In this document: positions 34,607-49,500 of the stretch, one piece after another
Layout of the letters: each line of letters begins with the position of its first letter
How positions within the stretch are numbered: position 1 is the first letter of the stretch
DNA from: Xylocopa sonorina
Taxonomy: Eukaryota; Arthropoda; Insecta; Hymenoptera; Apidae
Length of the DNA: 64,000 bases
Direction of reading: 5' to 3'
Assembly (NCBI RefSeq): GCF_050948175.1
Contig: NW_027490117.1
Span: forward strand, 620,001-684,000
Notes under the pieces: generated by a model
Seen by the model: only the letters and a program-made list of their open reading frames with translations
The model's database searches: none
What the model was told of the DNA's origin: nothing
Position numbers and translations under genes: made by a program

Positions 34607-37376
34607 ACACTTCGCAATGAATGTTATATCTTATCATGATACATAGAAGTGAAATGCGATATCGCGTTTTGAGAAGCATTAGAACTCTATTGCTACGATA
34701 CGTAGACATCAGCAAACGCTATTTCCTTGCAAGGAATTGTCGCATTTACACTCTTTTGAAGTGAATACGAGGTTTACATGACACTTCGCAATGACTATTA
34801 TATCTTATCATGAAACTCAGAAAAGAGATGCGATATCGCGTTTCAAGAAACATTAGAACTCTATTGCTACGATACGTAGACATCTGCAAACGCTATTTCC
34901 TTGCAAGGAACTGTCGCATTTACACTCTTTTGAAGTGAATACGAGGTTTACATGACACTTCGCAATGAATGTTATATCTTATCATGAAACATAGAAGTGA
35001 AATGCGATATCGCGTTTTAAGAAGCATTAGAACTCTATTGCTACGATACGTAGACATCTGCAAACGCTATTTCCTTGAAAGGAAGTGTCGCATTTACACT
35101 CTTTTGAAGTGAATATGAGGTTTACATGACACTTCGCAACGAATATTATATCTTATCATGAAACTCATAGAGGAGATGCGATATCGCGTTTCAAGAAGCA
35201 TTAGAACTCTATTGCTACGATACGTAGACATCTGCAAACGCTATTTCCTTGAAAGGAAGTGTCGCATTTACATTCATTTGAAGTAAATACGAGGTTTACA
35301 TGACACTTCGCAATGAATGTTATATCTTATCATGAAACATAGATGTGAAATTCGATATCGCGTTTTATGAAGCATTAGAACTCTATTGCTACGATACGTA
35401 GACATCTGCAAACGCTATTTCCTTGCAAGGAACTGTCGCATTTACACTCTTTTGAAGTGAATACGAGGTTTACATGACACTTCGCAATGAATATTATATC
35501 TTATCATGAAGCTCAGAAAAGGGATGCGATATCGTGTTTCAAGAAGCATTAGAACTCTATTGCTACGATACGTAGACATCTGTAAGCGCTATTTCCTTGA
35601 AAGGAAGTGTCGCATTTACATTCATTCGAACTAAATAAGAGGTTTACATGACACTTCGCAATGAATGTTATATCTTATCGTGAAACATAGATGTGAAATG
35701 CGATATCGCGTTTTATGAAGCATTAGAACTCTATTGCTACGATACGTAGACATCTGCAAACGCTATTTCCTTGCAAGGAAGTGTCGCATTTACACTCTTT
35801 TGAAGTGAATACGAGGCTTACATGACACTTCGCAATGAATAACATATCTTATCATGAAACTCAGAAATGAGATGCGATGTCGCGTTTTAAGAAGCATAAG
35901 AACTCTATTGCTACGATACGTAGACATCTGCAAACGCTATTTCCTTGCAAGGAAGTGTCGAATTTACGCTCTTTTGAAGTGAATACGAGGTTTACATGAC
36001 ACTTCGCAATGAATATTATATCTTATCATGAAACTCAGAAAAGAGATGCGATATCCCGTTTCAAGAAGCATTAGAACTCTATTGCTACGATACGTAGACA
36101 TCTGCAAACGCTATTTCCTTGCAAGGAAGTGTCGCATCTACACTCTTTTGAAGTGAATACGAGGTTTACATGACACTTCGCAATGAATATTATATCTTTT
36201 CATGAAACATAGAAATGAGATGCGATATCCCGTTTTAAGAAGCATTAGAACACTATTCCTACGATACGTAGACATCTGCAAATGCTATTTCCTTGAAAGG
36301 TAGTGTCGTATTACATTCATTCGAAGTAAATACGAGGTTTACATGGCACTTCGCAATGAATGTTATATCTTATCATGAAACATAGATGTGAAATGCGATA
36401 TCCCGTTTCAAGAAGCATTAGGACTCTATTGCTACAATACGTAGACATCTGCAAACGCCATTTCCTTGCAAGGAAGTGTCGCATCTACACTCTTTTGAAG
36501 TGAATACGAGGTTTACATGGCACTTCGCAATGAATGTTATATCTTATCATGAAACATAGATGTGAAATTCGATATCGCGTTTTATGAAGCATTAGAACTC
36601 TATTGCTACGATACGTAGACATCTGCAAACGCTATTTCCTTGCAAGGAACTGTCGCATTTACACTCTTTTGAAGTGAATACGATGTTTACATGACACTTC
36701 GCAATGAATATTATATCTTTTCATGAAACATAGAAATGAGATGCGATATCCCGTTTTAAGAAGCATTAGAACTCTATTCCTACGATACGTAGACATCTGC
36801 AAATGCTATTTCCTTGAAAGGTAGTGTCGTATTACATTCATTCGAAGTAAATACGAGGTTTACATGGCACTTCGCAATGAATGTTATATCTTATCATGAA
36901 ACATAGATGTGAAATTCGATATCGCGTTTTATGAAGCATTAGAACTCTATTGCTACGATACGTAGACATCTGCAAACGCTATTTCCTTGCAAGGAACTGT
37001 CGCATTTACACTCTTTTGAAGTGAATACGAGGTTTACATGACACTTCGCAATGAATGTTATATCTTATCATGAAACATAGAAGTGAAATGCGATATCGCG
37101 TTTTAAGAAGCATTAGAACTCTATTGCTTCGATTCGTAGATATCTGCAAACGCTAATTCCTTGAAAGGAAGTGTCGCATTTACATTCATTTGAAGTAAAT
37201 ACGAGGTTTACATGACACTTCGCAATGAATGTTGTATCTTATCATGAAACATAGATGTGAAATGCGATATCGCGTTTTAAGAAGCATTAGAACTCTATTG
37301 CTACGATACGTAGACATCTGCACACGCTATTTCCTTGCAAGGAAGTGTTGTATTTACATTCATTTGAAGCCAATAA

Positions 37377-38766
37377 GAGGTATACATGACACTTCGCAAT
37401 GAATAACATATCTTATCATGAAACGTAGAAATGAGATGCGATATCGCGTTTTAAGAAGCATTAGAACTCTATTGCTACGATACGTAGACATCTGCAAACG
37501 CTATTTCCTTGAAAGGTAGTGTCGCATTACATTCATTCGAAGTAAATACGAGGTTTACATGGCAGTTCGCAATGAATGTTATATCTTATCATGAAACATA
37601 GATGTGAAATGCGATATCGCGTTTTATGAAGCATTAGAACTCTATTGCCACGATACGTAGACATCTGCAAACGCTATTTCCTTGCAAGGAAGTGTCGCAT
37701 TTAAACTCTTTTGAAGTCAATACGAGGTTTACATGACACTTCGCAATGACTATTATATCTTATCATGAAACTCAGAAAAGAGATGCGATATCGCGTTTCA
37801 AGAAGCATTAGATCTCTATTGCTACGATACGTAGACATCTGCAAACGCTATTTCCTTGAAAGGAAGTGTCGCATTTACATTCATTTGAAGTAAATACGAG
37901 GTTTACATGACACTTCGCAATGAATATTATATCTTATCATGAAACTCAGAAAAGGGATGCGATAGCGCGTTTCAAGAAGCATCAGAACTCTATTGCTACG
38001 ATGCGTAGACATCTGCACACGCTATTTCCTTGCAAGGAAGTGTTGTATTTACATTCATTTGAAGCCAATAAGAGGTATACATGACACTTCGCAATGAATA
38101 ACATATCTTATCATGAAACGTAGAAATGAGATGCGATATCGCGTTTTAAGAAGCATTAGAACTCTATTGCTACGATACGTAGACATCTGCAAACGCTATT
38201 TCCTTGAAAGGTAGTGTCGCATTACATTCATTCGAAGTAAATACGAGGTTTACATGGCAGTTCGCAATGAATGTTATATCTTATCATGAAACATAGATGT
38301 GAAATGCGATTACGCGTTTTATGAAGCATTAGAACTCTATTGCCACGATACGTAGACATCTGCAAACGCTATTTCCTTGCAAGGAAGTGTCGCATTTAAA
38401 CTCTTTTGAAGTCAATACGAGGTTTACATGACACTTCGCAATGACTATTATATCTTATCATGAAACTCAGAAAAGAGATGCGATATCGCGTTTCAAGAAG
38501 CATTAGATCTCTATTGCTACGATACGTAGACATCTGCAAACGCTATTTCCTTGAAAGGAAGTGTCGCATTTACATTCATTTGAAGTAAATACGAGGTTTA
38601 CATGACACTTCGCAATGAATATTATATCTTATCATGAAACTCAGAAAAGGGATGCGATAGCGCGTTTCAAGAAGCATCAGAACTCTATTGCTACGATACG
38701 TAGACATCTGTAAGCGCTATTTCCTTGAAAGGAAGTGTCGTATTTACATTCATTCGAAGTAAATAC
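37377..38766. repeat. Local duplication of a four-monomer block
   Basis: The marker GAGGTATACATGACACTTCG occurs at 37377 and 38072, 695 bp apart (4 x 174 minus 1). The following monomers with AAACGTAG, GGTAGTGTCGCATTAC and ATGGCAGTTCGC recur in the same order. Unit 2 of the 9-kb duplication has this block only once (about 46765), so the event is specific to unit 1. Edges approximate. Confidence 0.75.
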
Positions 38767-41700
38767 GAGGTTTACATGACACTTCGCAATGAGTGTTATA
38801 TCTTATCATGAAACATAGAAGTGAAATGCGATATCGCGTTTTATGAACCATTAGAACTCTATTGCTACGATACGTAGACATCTGCAAACGCTATTTCCTT
38901 GCAAGGAACTGTCGCATTTAGACTCTTTTGAAGTGAATACGAAGTTTACAGACACTTCGCAATGAATATTATATCTTATCATGAAACTCAGAAAAGAGAT
39001 GCGATATCGCGTTTCAAGAAGCATTAGAACTCTATTGCTACGATACGTAGACATCTGCAAACGCTATTTCCTTGCAAGGAAGTGTCGCATTTACACTCTT
39101 TTGAAGTGAATACGAGGTTTACATGACACTTCGCAATGAATATTATATCTTATCATGAAACTCAGAAAAGAGATGCGATATCGCGTTTCAAGAAGCATTA
39201 GAACTCTATTGCTACGATACGTAGACATCTGAAAACGCTAACTCCTTGAAAGGAAGTGTCGCATTTAAACTCTTTTGAAGTCAATACGAGGTTTACATGA
39301 CACTTCGCAATGACTATTATATCTTATCATGAAACTCAGAAAAGAGATGCGATATCGCGTTTCAAGAAGCATTAGATCTCTATTGCTACGATACGTAGAC
39401 ATCTGCAAACGCTATTTCCTTGAAAAGAAGTGTCGCATTTACATTCATTTGAAGTAAATACGAGGTTTACATGACACTTCGCAATGAATATTATATCTTA
39501 TCATGAAACTCAGAAAAGGGATGCGATAGCGCGTTTCAAGAAGCATCAGAACTCTATTGCTACGATACGTAGACATCTGTAAGCGCTATTTCCTTGAAAG
39601 GAAGTGTCGCATTTACATTCATTCGAAGTAAATACGAGGTTTACATGACACTTCGCAATGAGTGTTATATCTTATCATGAAACATAGAAGTGAAATGCGA
39701 TATCGCGTTTTATGAACCATTAGAACTCTATTGCTACGATACGTAGACATCTGCAAACGCTATTTCCTTGCAAGGAACTGTCGCATTTACACTCTTTTGA
39801 AGTGAATACGAAGTTTACAGACACTTCGCAATGAATATTATATCTTATCATGAAACTCAGAAAAGAGATGCGATATCGCGTTTCAAGAAGCATTAGAACT
39901 CTATTGCTACGATACGTAGACATCTGCAAACGCTATTTCCTTGCAAGGAAGTGTCGCATTTACACTCTTTTGAAGTGAATACGAGGTTTACATGACACTT
40001 CGCAATGAATATTATATCTTATCATGAAACTCAGAAAAGAGATGCGATATCGCGTTTCAAGATGCATTAGAGCTCTATTGCTACGATACGTAGACATCTG
40101 AAAACGCTAACTCCTTGAAAGGAAGTGTCGCATTTACATTCATTTGAATTAAATACGAGGTTTACATGACACATCGCAATGAATATTATATCTTATCGTG
40201 AAACATAGATGTGAAATGCGATATCGCGTTTTATGAAGCATTAGAACTCTATTGCTACGATACGTAGACATCTGCAAACGCTATTTCCTTGCAAGGAACT
40301 GTCGCATTTACACTCTTTTGAAGTGAATACGAGGTTTACATGACACTTCGCAATGAATATTATATCTTATCATGAAGCTCAGAAAAGGGATGCGATATCG
40401 TGTTTCAAGAAGCATTAGAACTCTATTGCTACGATACGTAGACATCTGTAAGCGCTATTTCCTTGAAAGGAAGTGTCGCATTTACATTCATTCGAACTAA
40501 ATAAGAGGTTTACATGACACTTCGCAATGAATGTTATATCTTATCATGAAACATAGATGTGAAATGCGATATCGCGTTTTATGAAGCATTAGAACTCTAT
40601 TGCTACGATACGTAGACATCTGCAAACGCTATTTCCTTGCAAGGAAGTGTCGCATCTACACTCTTTTGAAGTGAATACGAGGTTTACATGACACTTCGCA
40701 ATGAATAACATATCTTATCATGAAACTCAGAAATGAGATGCGATGTCGCGTTTTAAGAAGCATTTGAACTCTAATGCTTCGATTCGTAGATATCTGCAAA
40801 CGCTATTTCCTTGCAAGGAAGTGTCGAATTTACACTCTTTTGAAGTGAATACGAGGTTTACATGACACTTCGCAATGAATATTATATCTTATCATGAAGC
40901 TCAGAAAAGGGATGCGATATCGTGTTTCAAGAAGCATTAGAACTCTATTCTTACGATACGTAGACATCTGCAAATGCTATTTCCTTGAAAGGTAGTGTCG
41001 TATTACATTCATTCGAAGTAAATACGAGGTTTACATGGCACTTCGCAATGAATGTTATATCTTATCATGAAACATAGATGTGAAATGCGATATCCCGTTT
41101 CAAGAAGCATTAGGACTCTATTGCTACGATACGTAGACATCTGCAAACGCTATTTCCTTGCAAGGAAGTGTCGCATCTACACTCTTTTGAAGTGAATACG
41201 AGGTTTACATGACACTTCGCAATGAATATTATATCTTATCATGAAACATAGAAATGAGATGCGATATCTCGTTTTAAGAAGCATTTGAACTCTACTGCTT
41301 CGATATATAGAGATCTGCAATCGCTATTTCCTAGCAAGGAAGTGTCGCATTTACATTCATTTGAAGTGAATACGAGGTTTACATGACACTTCGCAATGAA
41401 TGTTATATCTTATCATGAAACATAGAAATGAGATGCGATGTCGCGTTTTAAGAAGCATTAGAACTCTATTGCTACGATACGTAGACATCTGCAAACGCTA
41501 TTTCCTTGCAAGGAAGTGTCGCATTTACATTCATTCGAACTAAATAAGAGGTTTACATGACACTTCGCAATGAATGTTATATCTTATCATGAAACATAGA
41601 TGTGAAATGCGATATCGCGTTTTATGAAGCATTAGAACTCTATTGCTACGATACGTAGACATCTGCAAACGCTATTTCCTTGCAAGGAAGTGTCGCATCT

Positions 41701-43555
41701 ACACTCTTTTGAAGTGAATACGAGGTTTACATGACACTTCGCAATGAATAACATATCTTATCATGAAACTCAGAAATGAGATGCGATGTCGCGTTTTAAG
41801 AAGCATTTGAACTCTATTGCTTCGATTCGTAGATATCTGCAAACGCTATTTCCTTGCAAGGAAGTGTCGAATTTACACTCTTTTGAAGTGAATACGATGT
41901 TTACATGACACTTCGCAATGAATATTATATCTTTTCATGAAACATAGAAATGAGATGCGATATCCCGTTTTAAGAAGCATTAGAACTCTATTCCTACGAT
42001 ACGTAGACATCTGCAAATGCTATTTCCTTGAAAGGTAGTGTCGTATTACATTCATTCGAAGTAAATACGAGGTTTACATGGCACTTCGCAATGAATGTAA
42101 TATCTTATCATGAAACATAGATGTGAAATGCGATATCCCGTTTCAAGAAGCATTAGGACTCTATTGCTACGATACGTAGACATCTGCAAACGCTATTTCC
42201 TTGCAAGGAAGTGTCACATCTACACTCTTTTGAAGTGAATACGAGGTTTACATGACACTTCGCAATGAATATTATATCTTATCATGAAACATAGAAATGA
42301 GAAGCGATATCTCGTTTTAAGAAGCATTTGAAATCTATTGCTTCGATTCGTAGATATCTGCAAACGCTAATTCCTTGAAAGGAAGTGTCGCATTTACATT
42401 CATTTGAAGTAAATACGAGGTTTACATGACACTTCGCAATGAATGTTGTATCTTATCATGAAACATAGATGTGAAATGCGATATCGCGTTATAAGAAGCA
42501 TTAGAACTCTATTGCTACGATACGTAGACATCTGCAAACGCTATTTCCTTGCAAGGAAGTGTTGTATTTACATTCATTTGAAGCCAATAAGAGGTATACA
42601 TGACACTTCGCAATGAATAACATATCTTATCATGAAACGTAGAAATGAGATGCGATATCGCGTTTTAAGAAGCACTAGAACTCTATTGCTACGATACGTA
42701 GACATCTGCAAACGCTATTTCCTTGCAAGGAAGTGTCGCATTTACACTTTTTTGAAGTGAATACGAGGTTTACATGACACTTCGCAATGAATGTTATATC
42801 TTATCATGAAACATAGAAATGAGATGCGATGTCGCGTTTTAAGAAGCATTAGAACTCTATTGCTACGATACGTAGACATCTGCAAACGCTATTTCCTTGA
42901 AAGGAAGTGTCGCATTTACATTCATTTGAAGTAAATACGAGGTTTACATGACACTTCGCAATGAATATTATATCTTATCATGAAACTCAGAAAAGGGATG
43001 CGATAGCGCGTTTCAAGAAGCATTAGAACTCTATTGCTACGATACGTAGAAATCTGTAAGCGCTATTTCCTTGAAAGGAAGTGTCGCATTTACATTCATT
43101 CGAAGTAAATACGAGGTTTACATGACACTTCGCAATGAGTGTTATATCTTATCATGAAACTCAGAAAAGAGATGCGATATCGCGTTTCAAGAAACGTTAG
43201 AACTCTATTGCTACGATACGTAGACATCTGCAAACGCTATTTCCTTGAAAGGAAGTGTCGCATTTACATTCATTTGAAGTAAATACGAGGTTTACATGAC
43301 ACTTCGCAATGAATATTATATCTTATCATGAAACTCAGAAAAGGGATGCGATATCGCGTTTCAAGAAGCATTAGAACTCTATTGCTACGATACGTAGACA
43401 TCTGCAAACGCTATTTCCTAGCACGGAAGTGTCGCATTTGCATTCTTTTGATGTGAATACGAGGTATACATGACACTTCGCAATGAATATTATATTTATC
43501 GTGAAACATAGAAATGACTGGCGATATCTCGTTTTAAGAAGAATTATAACACTAT

Positions 43556-46500
43556 TGCTACGATACGTAGACATCTGCAAACGCTATTTCCTTGCAAGGA
43601 AGTGTCGCATTTACACTCTTTTGAAGTGAATACGAGGATTACATGGCACTTCGCAATGAATATCATATCTTATCATGAAACTCAGAAATGAGATGCGATG
43701 TCGCGTTTTAAGAAGCATTAGAACTCTATTGCTACGATACGTAAACATCTGCAAACGCTATTTCCTTGCAAGGAAGTGTCGCATTTAAACTCTTTTGAAG
43801 TGAATACGAGGTTTACATGACACTTCGCAATGACTATTATATCTTATCATGAAACTCAGAAAGGAGATGCGATATCGCGTTTCAAGAAGCATTAGAACTC
43901 TATTGCTACGATACGTAGACATCTGCAAACGCTATTTCCTTGAAAGGAAGTGTCGCATTTACATTCATTTGAAGTAAATACGAGGTTTACATGACACTTC
44001 GCAATGAATGTTATATCTTATCATGATACATAGAAGTGAAATGCGATATCGCGTTTTGAGAAGCATTAGAACTCTATTGCTACGATACGTAGACATCAGC
44101 AAACGCTATTTCCTTGCAAGGAATTGTCGCATTTACACTCTTTTGAAGTGAATACGAGGTTTACATGACACTTCGCAATGACTATTATATCTTATCATGA
44201 AACTCAGAAAAGAGATGCGATATCGCGTTTCAAGAAACATTAGAACTCTATTGCTACGATACGTAGACATCTGCAAACGCTATTTCCTTGCAAGGAACTG
44301 TCGCATTTACACTCTTTTGAAGTGAATACGAGGTTTACATGACACTTCGCAATGAATGTTATATCTTATCATGAAACATAGAAGTGAAATGCGATATCGC
44401 GTTTTAAGAAGCATTAGAACTCTATTGCTACGATACGTAGACATCTGCAAACGCTATTTCCTTGAAAGGAAGTGTCGCATTTACACTCTTTTGAAGTGAA
44501 TATGAGGTTTACATGACACTTCGCAATGAATATTATATCTTATCATGAAACTCATAGAGGAGATGCGATATCGCGTTTCAAGAAGCATTAGAACTCTATT
44601 GCTACGATACGTAGACATCTGCAAACGCTATTTCCTTGAAAGGAAGTGTCGCATTTACATTCATTTGAAGTAAATACGAGGTTTACATGACACTTCGCAA
44701 TGAATGTTATATCTTATCATGAAACATAGATGTGAAATTCGATATCGCGTTTTATGAAGCATTAGAACTCTATTGCTACGATACGTAGACATCTGCAAAC
44801 GCTATTTCCTTGCAAGGAACTGTCGCATTTACACTCTTTTGAAGTGAATACGAGGTTTACATGACACTTCGCAATGAATATTATATCTTATCATGAAGCT
44901 CAGAAAAGGGATGCGATATCGTGTTTCAAGAAGCATTAGAACTCTATTGCTACGATACGTAGACATCTGTAAGCGCTATTTCCTTGAAAGGAAGTGTCGC
45001 ATTTACATTCATTCGAACTAAATAAGAGGTTTACATGACACTTCGCAATGAATGTTATATCTTATCGTGAAACATAGATGTGAAATGCGATATCGCGTTT
45101 TATGAAGCATTAGAACTCTATTGCTACGATACGTAGACATCTGCAAACGCTATTTCCTTGCAAGGAAGTGTCGCATTTACACTCTTTTGAAGTGAATACG
45201 AGGCTTACATGACACTTCGCAATGAATAACATATCTTATCATGAAACTCAGAAATGAGATGCGATGTCGCGTTTTAAGAAGCATAAGAACTCTATTGCTA
45301 CGATACGTAGACATCTGCAAACGCTATTTCCTTGCAAGGAAGTGTCGAATTTACGCTCTTTTGAAGTGAATACGAGGTTTACATGACACTTCGCAATGAA
45401 TATTATATCTTATCATGAAACTCAGAAAAGAGATGCGATATCCCGTTTCAAGAAGCATTAGAACTCTATTGCTACGATACGTAGACATCTGCAAACGCTA
45501 TTTCCTTGCAAGGAAGTGTCGCATTTACACTCTTTTGAAGTGAATACGAGGTTTACATGACACTTCGCAATGAATATTATATCTTTTCATGAAACATAGA
45601 AATGAGATGCGATATCCCGTTTTAAGAAGCATTAGAACACTATTCCTACGATACGTAGACATCTGCAAATGCTATTTCCTTGAAAGGTAGTGTCGTATTA
45701 CATTCATTCGAAGTAAATACGAGGTTTACATGGCACTTCGCAATGAATGTTATATCTTATCATGAAACATAGATGTGAAATGCGATATCCCGTTTCAAGA
45801 AGCATTAGGACTCTATTGCTACGATACGTAGACATCTGCAAACGCTATTTCCTTGCAAGGAAGTGTCGCATCTACACTCTTTTGAAGTGAATACGAGGTT
45901 TACATGGCACTTCGCAATGAATGTTATATCTCATCATGAAACATAGATGTGAAATTCGATATCGCGTTTTATGAAGCATTAGAACTCTATTGCTACGATA
46001 CGTAGACATCTGCAAACGCTATTTCCTTGCAAGGAACTGTCGCATTTACACTCTTTTGAAGTGAATACGATGTTTACATGACACTTCGCAATGAATATTA
46101 TATCTTTTCATGAAACATAGAAATGAGATGCGATATCCCGTTTTAAGAAGCATTAGAACTCTATTCCTACGATACGTAGACATCTCCAAATGCTATTTCC
46201 TTGAAAGGTAGTGTCGTATTACATTCATTCGAAGTAAATACGAGGTTTACATGGCACTTCGCAATGAATGTTATATCTTATCATGAAACATAGATGTGAA
46301 ATTCGATATCGCGTTTTATGAAGCATTAGAACTCTATTGCTACGATACGTAGACATCTGCAAACGCTATTTCCTTGCAAGGAACTGTCGCATTTACACTC
46401 TTTTGAAGTGAATACGAGGTTTACATGACACTTCGCAATGAATGTTATATCTTATCATGAAACATAGAAGTGAAATGCGATATCGCGTTTTAAGAAGCAT

Positions 46501-49500
46501 TAGAACTCTATTGCTTCGATTCGTAGATATCTGCAAACGCTAATTCCTTGAAAGGAAGTGTCGCATTTACATTCATTTGAAGTAAATACGAGGTTTACAT
46601 GACACTTCGCAATGAATGTTGTATCTTATCATGAAACATAGATGTGAAATGCGATATCGCGTTTTAAGAAGCATTAGAACTCTATTGCTACGATACGTAG
46701 ACATCTGCAAACGCTATTTCCTTGCAAGGAAGTGTTGTATTTACATTCATTTGAAGCCAATAAGAGGTATACATGACACTTCGCAATGAATAACATATCT
46801 TATCATGAAACGTAGAAATGAGATGCGATATCGCGTTTTAAGAAGCATTAGAACTCTATTGCTACGATACGTAGACATCTGCAAACGCTATTTCCTTGAA
46901 AGGTAGTGTCGCATTACATTCATTCGAAGTAAATACGAGGTTTACATGGCAGTTCGCAATGAATGTTATATCTTATCATGAAACATAGATGTGAAATGCG
47001 ATATCGCGTTTTATGAAGCATTAGAACTCTATTGCCACGATACGTAGACATCTGCAAACGCTATTTCCTTGCAAGGAAGTGTCGCATTTACACTCTTTTG
47101 AAGTGAATACGAGGTTTACATGACACTTCGCAATGAATGTTATATCTTATCATGAAACATAGAAATGAGATGCGATGTCGCGTATTAAGAAGCATTAGAA
47201 CTCTATTGCTACGATACGTAGACATCTGCAAACGCTATTTCCTTGCAAGGAAGTGTCGCATTTAAACTCTTTTGAAGTCAGTACGAGGTTTACATGACAC
47301 TTCGCAATGACTATTATATCTTATCATGAAACTCAGAAAAGAGATGCGATATCGCGTTTCAAGAAGCATTAGATCTCTATTGCTACGATACGTAGACATC
47401 TGCAAACGCTATTTCCTTGAAAGGAAGTGTCGCATTTACATTCATTTGAAGTAAATACGAGGTTTACATGACACTTCGCAATGAATATTATATCTTATCA
47501 TGAAACTCAGAAAAGGGATGCGATAGCGCGTTTCAAGAAGCATCAGAACTCTATTGCTACGATACGTAGACATCTGTAAGCGCTATTTCCTTGAAAGGAA
47601 GTGTCGTATTTACATTCATTCGAAGTAAATACGAGGTTTACATGACACTTCGCAATGAGTGTTATATCTTATCATGAAACATAGAAGTGAAATGCGATAT
47701 CGCGTTTTATGAACCATTAGAACTCTATTGCTACGATACGTAGACATCTGCAAACGCTATTTCCTTGCAAGGAACTGTCGCATTTAGACTCTTTTGAAGT
47801 GAATACGAAGTTTACAGACACTTCGCAATGAATATTATATCTTATCATGAAACTCAGAAAAGAGATGCGATATCGCGTTTCAAGAAGCATTAGAACTCTA
47901 TTGCTACGATACGTAGACATCTGCAAACGCTATTTCCTTGCAAGGAAGTGTCGCATTTACACTCTTTTGAAGTGAATACGAGGTTTACATGACACTTCGC
48001 AATGAATATTATATCTTATCATGAAACTCAGAAAAGAGATGCGATATCGCGTTTCAAGAAGCATTAGAACTCTATTGCTACGATACGTAGACATCTGAAA
48101 ACGCTAACTCCTTGAAAGGAAGTGTCGCATTTAAACTCTTTTGAAGTCAATACGAGGTTTACATGACACTTCGCAATGACTATTATATCTTATCATGAAA
48201 CTCAGAAAAGAGATGCGATATCGCGTTTCAAGAAGCATTAGATCTCTATTGCTACGATACGTAGACATCTGCAAACGCTATTTCCTTGAAAAGAAGTGTC
48301 GCATTTACATTCATTTGAAGTAAATACGAGGTTTACATGACACTTCGCAATGAATATTATATCTTATCATGAAACTCAGAAAAGGGATGCGATAGCGCGT
48401 TTCAAGAAGCATCAGAACTCTATTGCTACGATACGTAGACATCTGTAAGCGCTATTTCCTTGAAAGGAAGTGTCGCATTTACATTCATTCGAAGTAAATA
48501 CGAGGTTTACATGACACTTCGCAATGAGTGTTATATCTTATCATGAAACATAGAAGTGAAATGCGATATCGCGTTTTATGAACCATTAGAACTCTATTGC
48601 TACGATACGTAGACATCTGCAAACGCTATTTCCTTGCAAGGAACTGTCGCATTTACACTCTTTTGAAGTGAATACGAAGTTTACAGACACTTCGCAATGA
48701 ATATTATATCTTATCATGAAACTCAGAAAAGAGATGCGATATCGCGTTTCAAGAAGCATTAGAACTCTATTGCTACGATACGTAGACATCTGCAAACGCT
48801 ATTTCCTTGCAAGGAAGTGTCGCATTTACACTATTTTGAAGTGAATACGAGGTTTACATGACACTTCGCAATGAATATTATATCTTATCATGAAACTCAG
48901 AAAAGAGATGCGATATCGCGTTTCAAGATGCATTAGAGCTCTATTGCTACGATACGTAGACATCTGAAAACGCTAACTCCTTGAAAGGAAGTGTCGCATT
49001 TACATTCATTTGAATTAAATACGAGGTTTACATGACACATCGCAATGAATATTATATCTTATCGTGAAACATAGATGTGAAATGCGATATCGCGTTTTAT
49101 GAAGCATTAGAACTCTATTGCTACGATACGTAGACATCTGCAAACGCTATTTCCTTGCAAGGAACTGTCGCATTTACACTCTTTTGAAGTGAATACGAGG
49201 TTTACATGACACTTCGCAATGAATATTATATCTTATCATGAAGCTCAGAAAAGGGATGCGATATCGTGTTTCAAGAAGCATTAGAACTCTATTGCTACGA
49301 TACGTAGACATCTGTAAGCGCTATTTCCTTGAAAGGAAGTGTCGCATTTACATTCATTCGAACTAAATAAGAGGTTTACATGACACTTCGCAATGAATGT
49401 TATATCTTATCATGAAACATAGATGTGAAATGCGATATCGCGTTTTATGAAGCATTAGAACTCTATTGCTACGATACGTAGACATCTGCAAACGCTATTT

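Larger units (their letters stand above)
34603..43555. repeat. 9-kb tandem duplication, unit 1 (interrupted by copy 2)
   Basis: This region, together with 25238-25675 left of copy 2, matches 43556-52421. The right offset is 9387 bp up to about 37.4 kb, then 8866 bp. The left offset is 18318 bp. Shared private variants include AAACTCATAGAGG, CACTATTCCTACG and TTTACAGACAC. Unit 1 carries an extra four-monomer block of about 695 bp near 37377-38766; unit 2 has one extra monomer near 47.1 kb. Confidence 0.85.
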
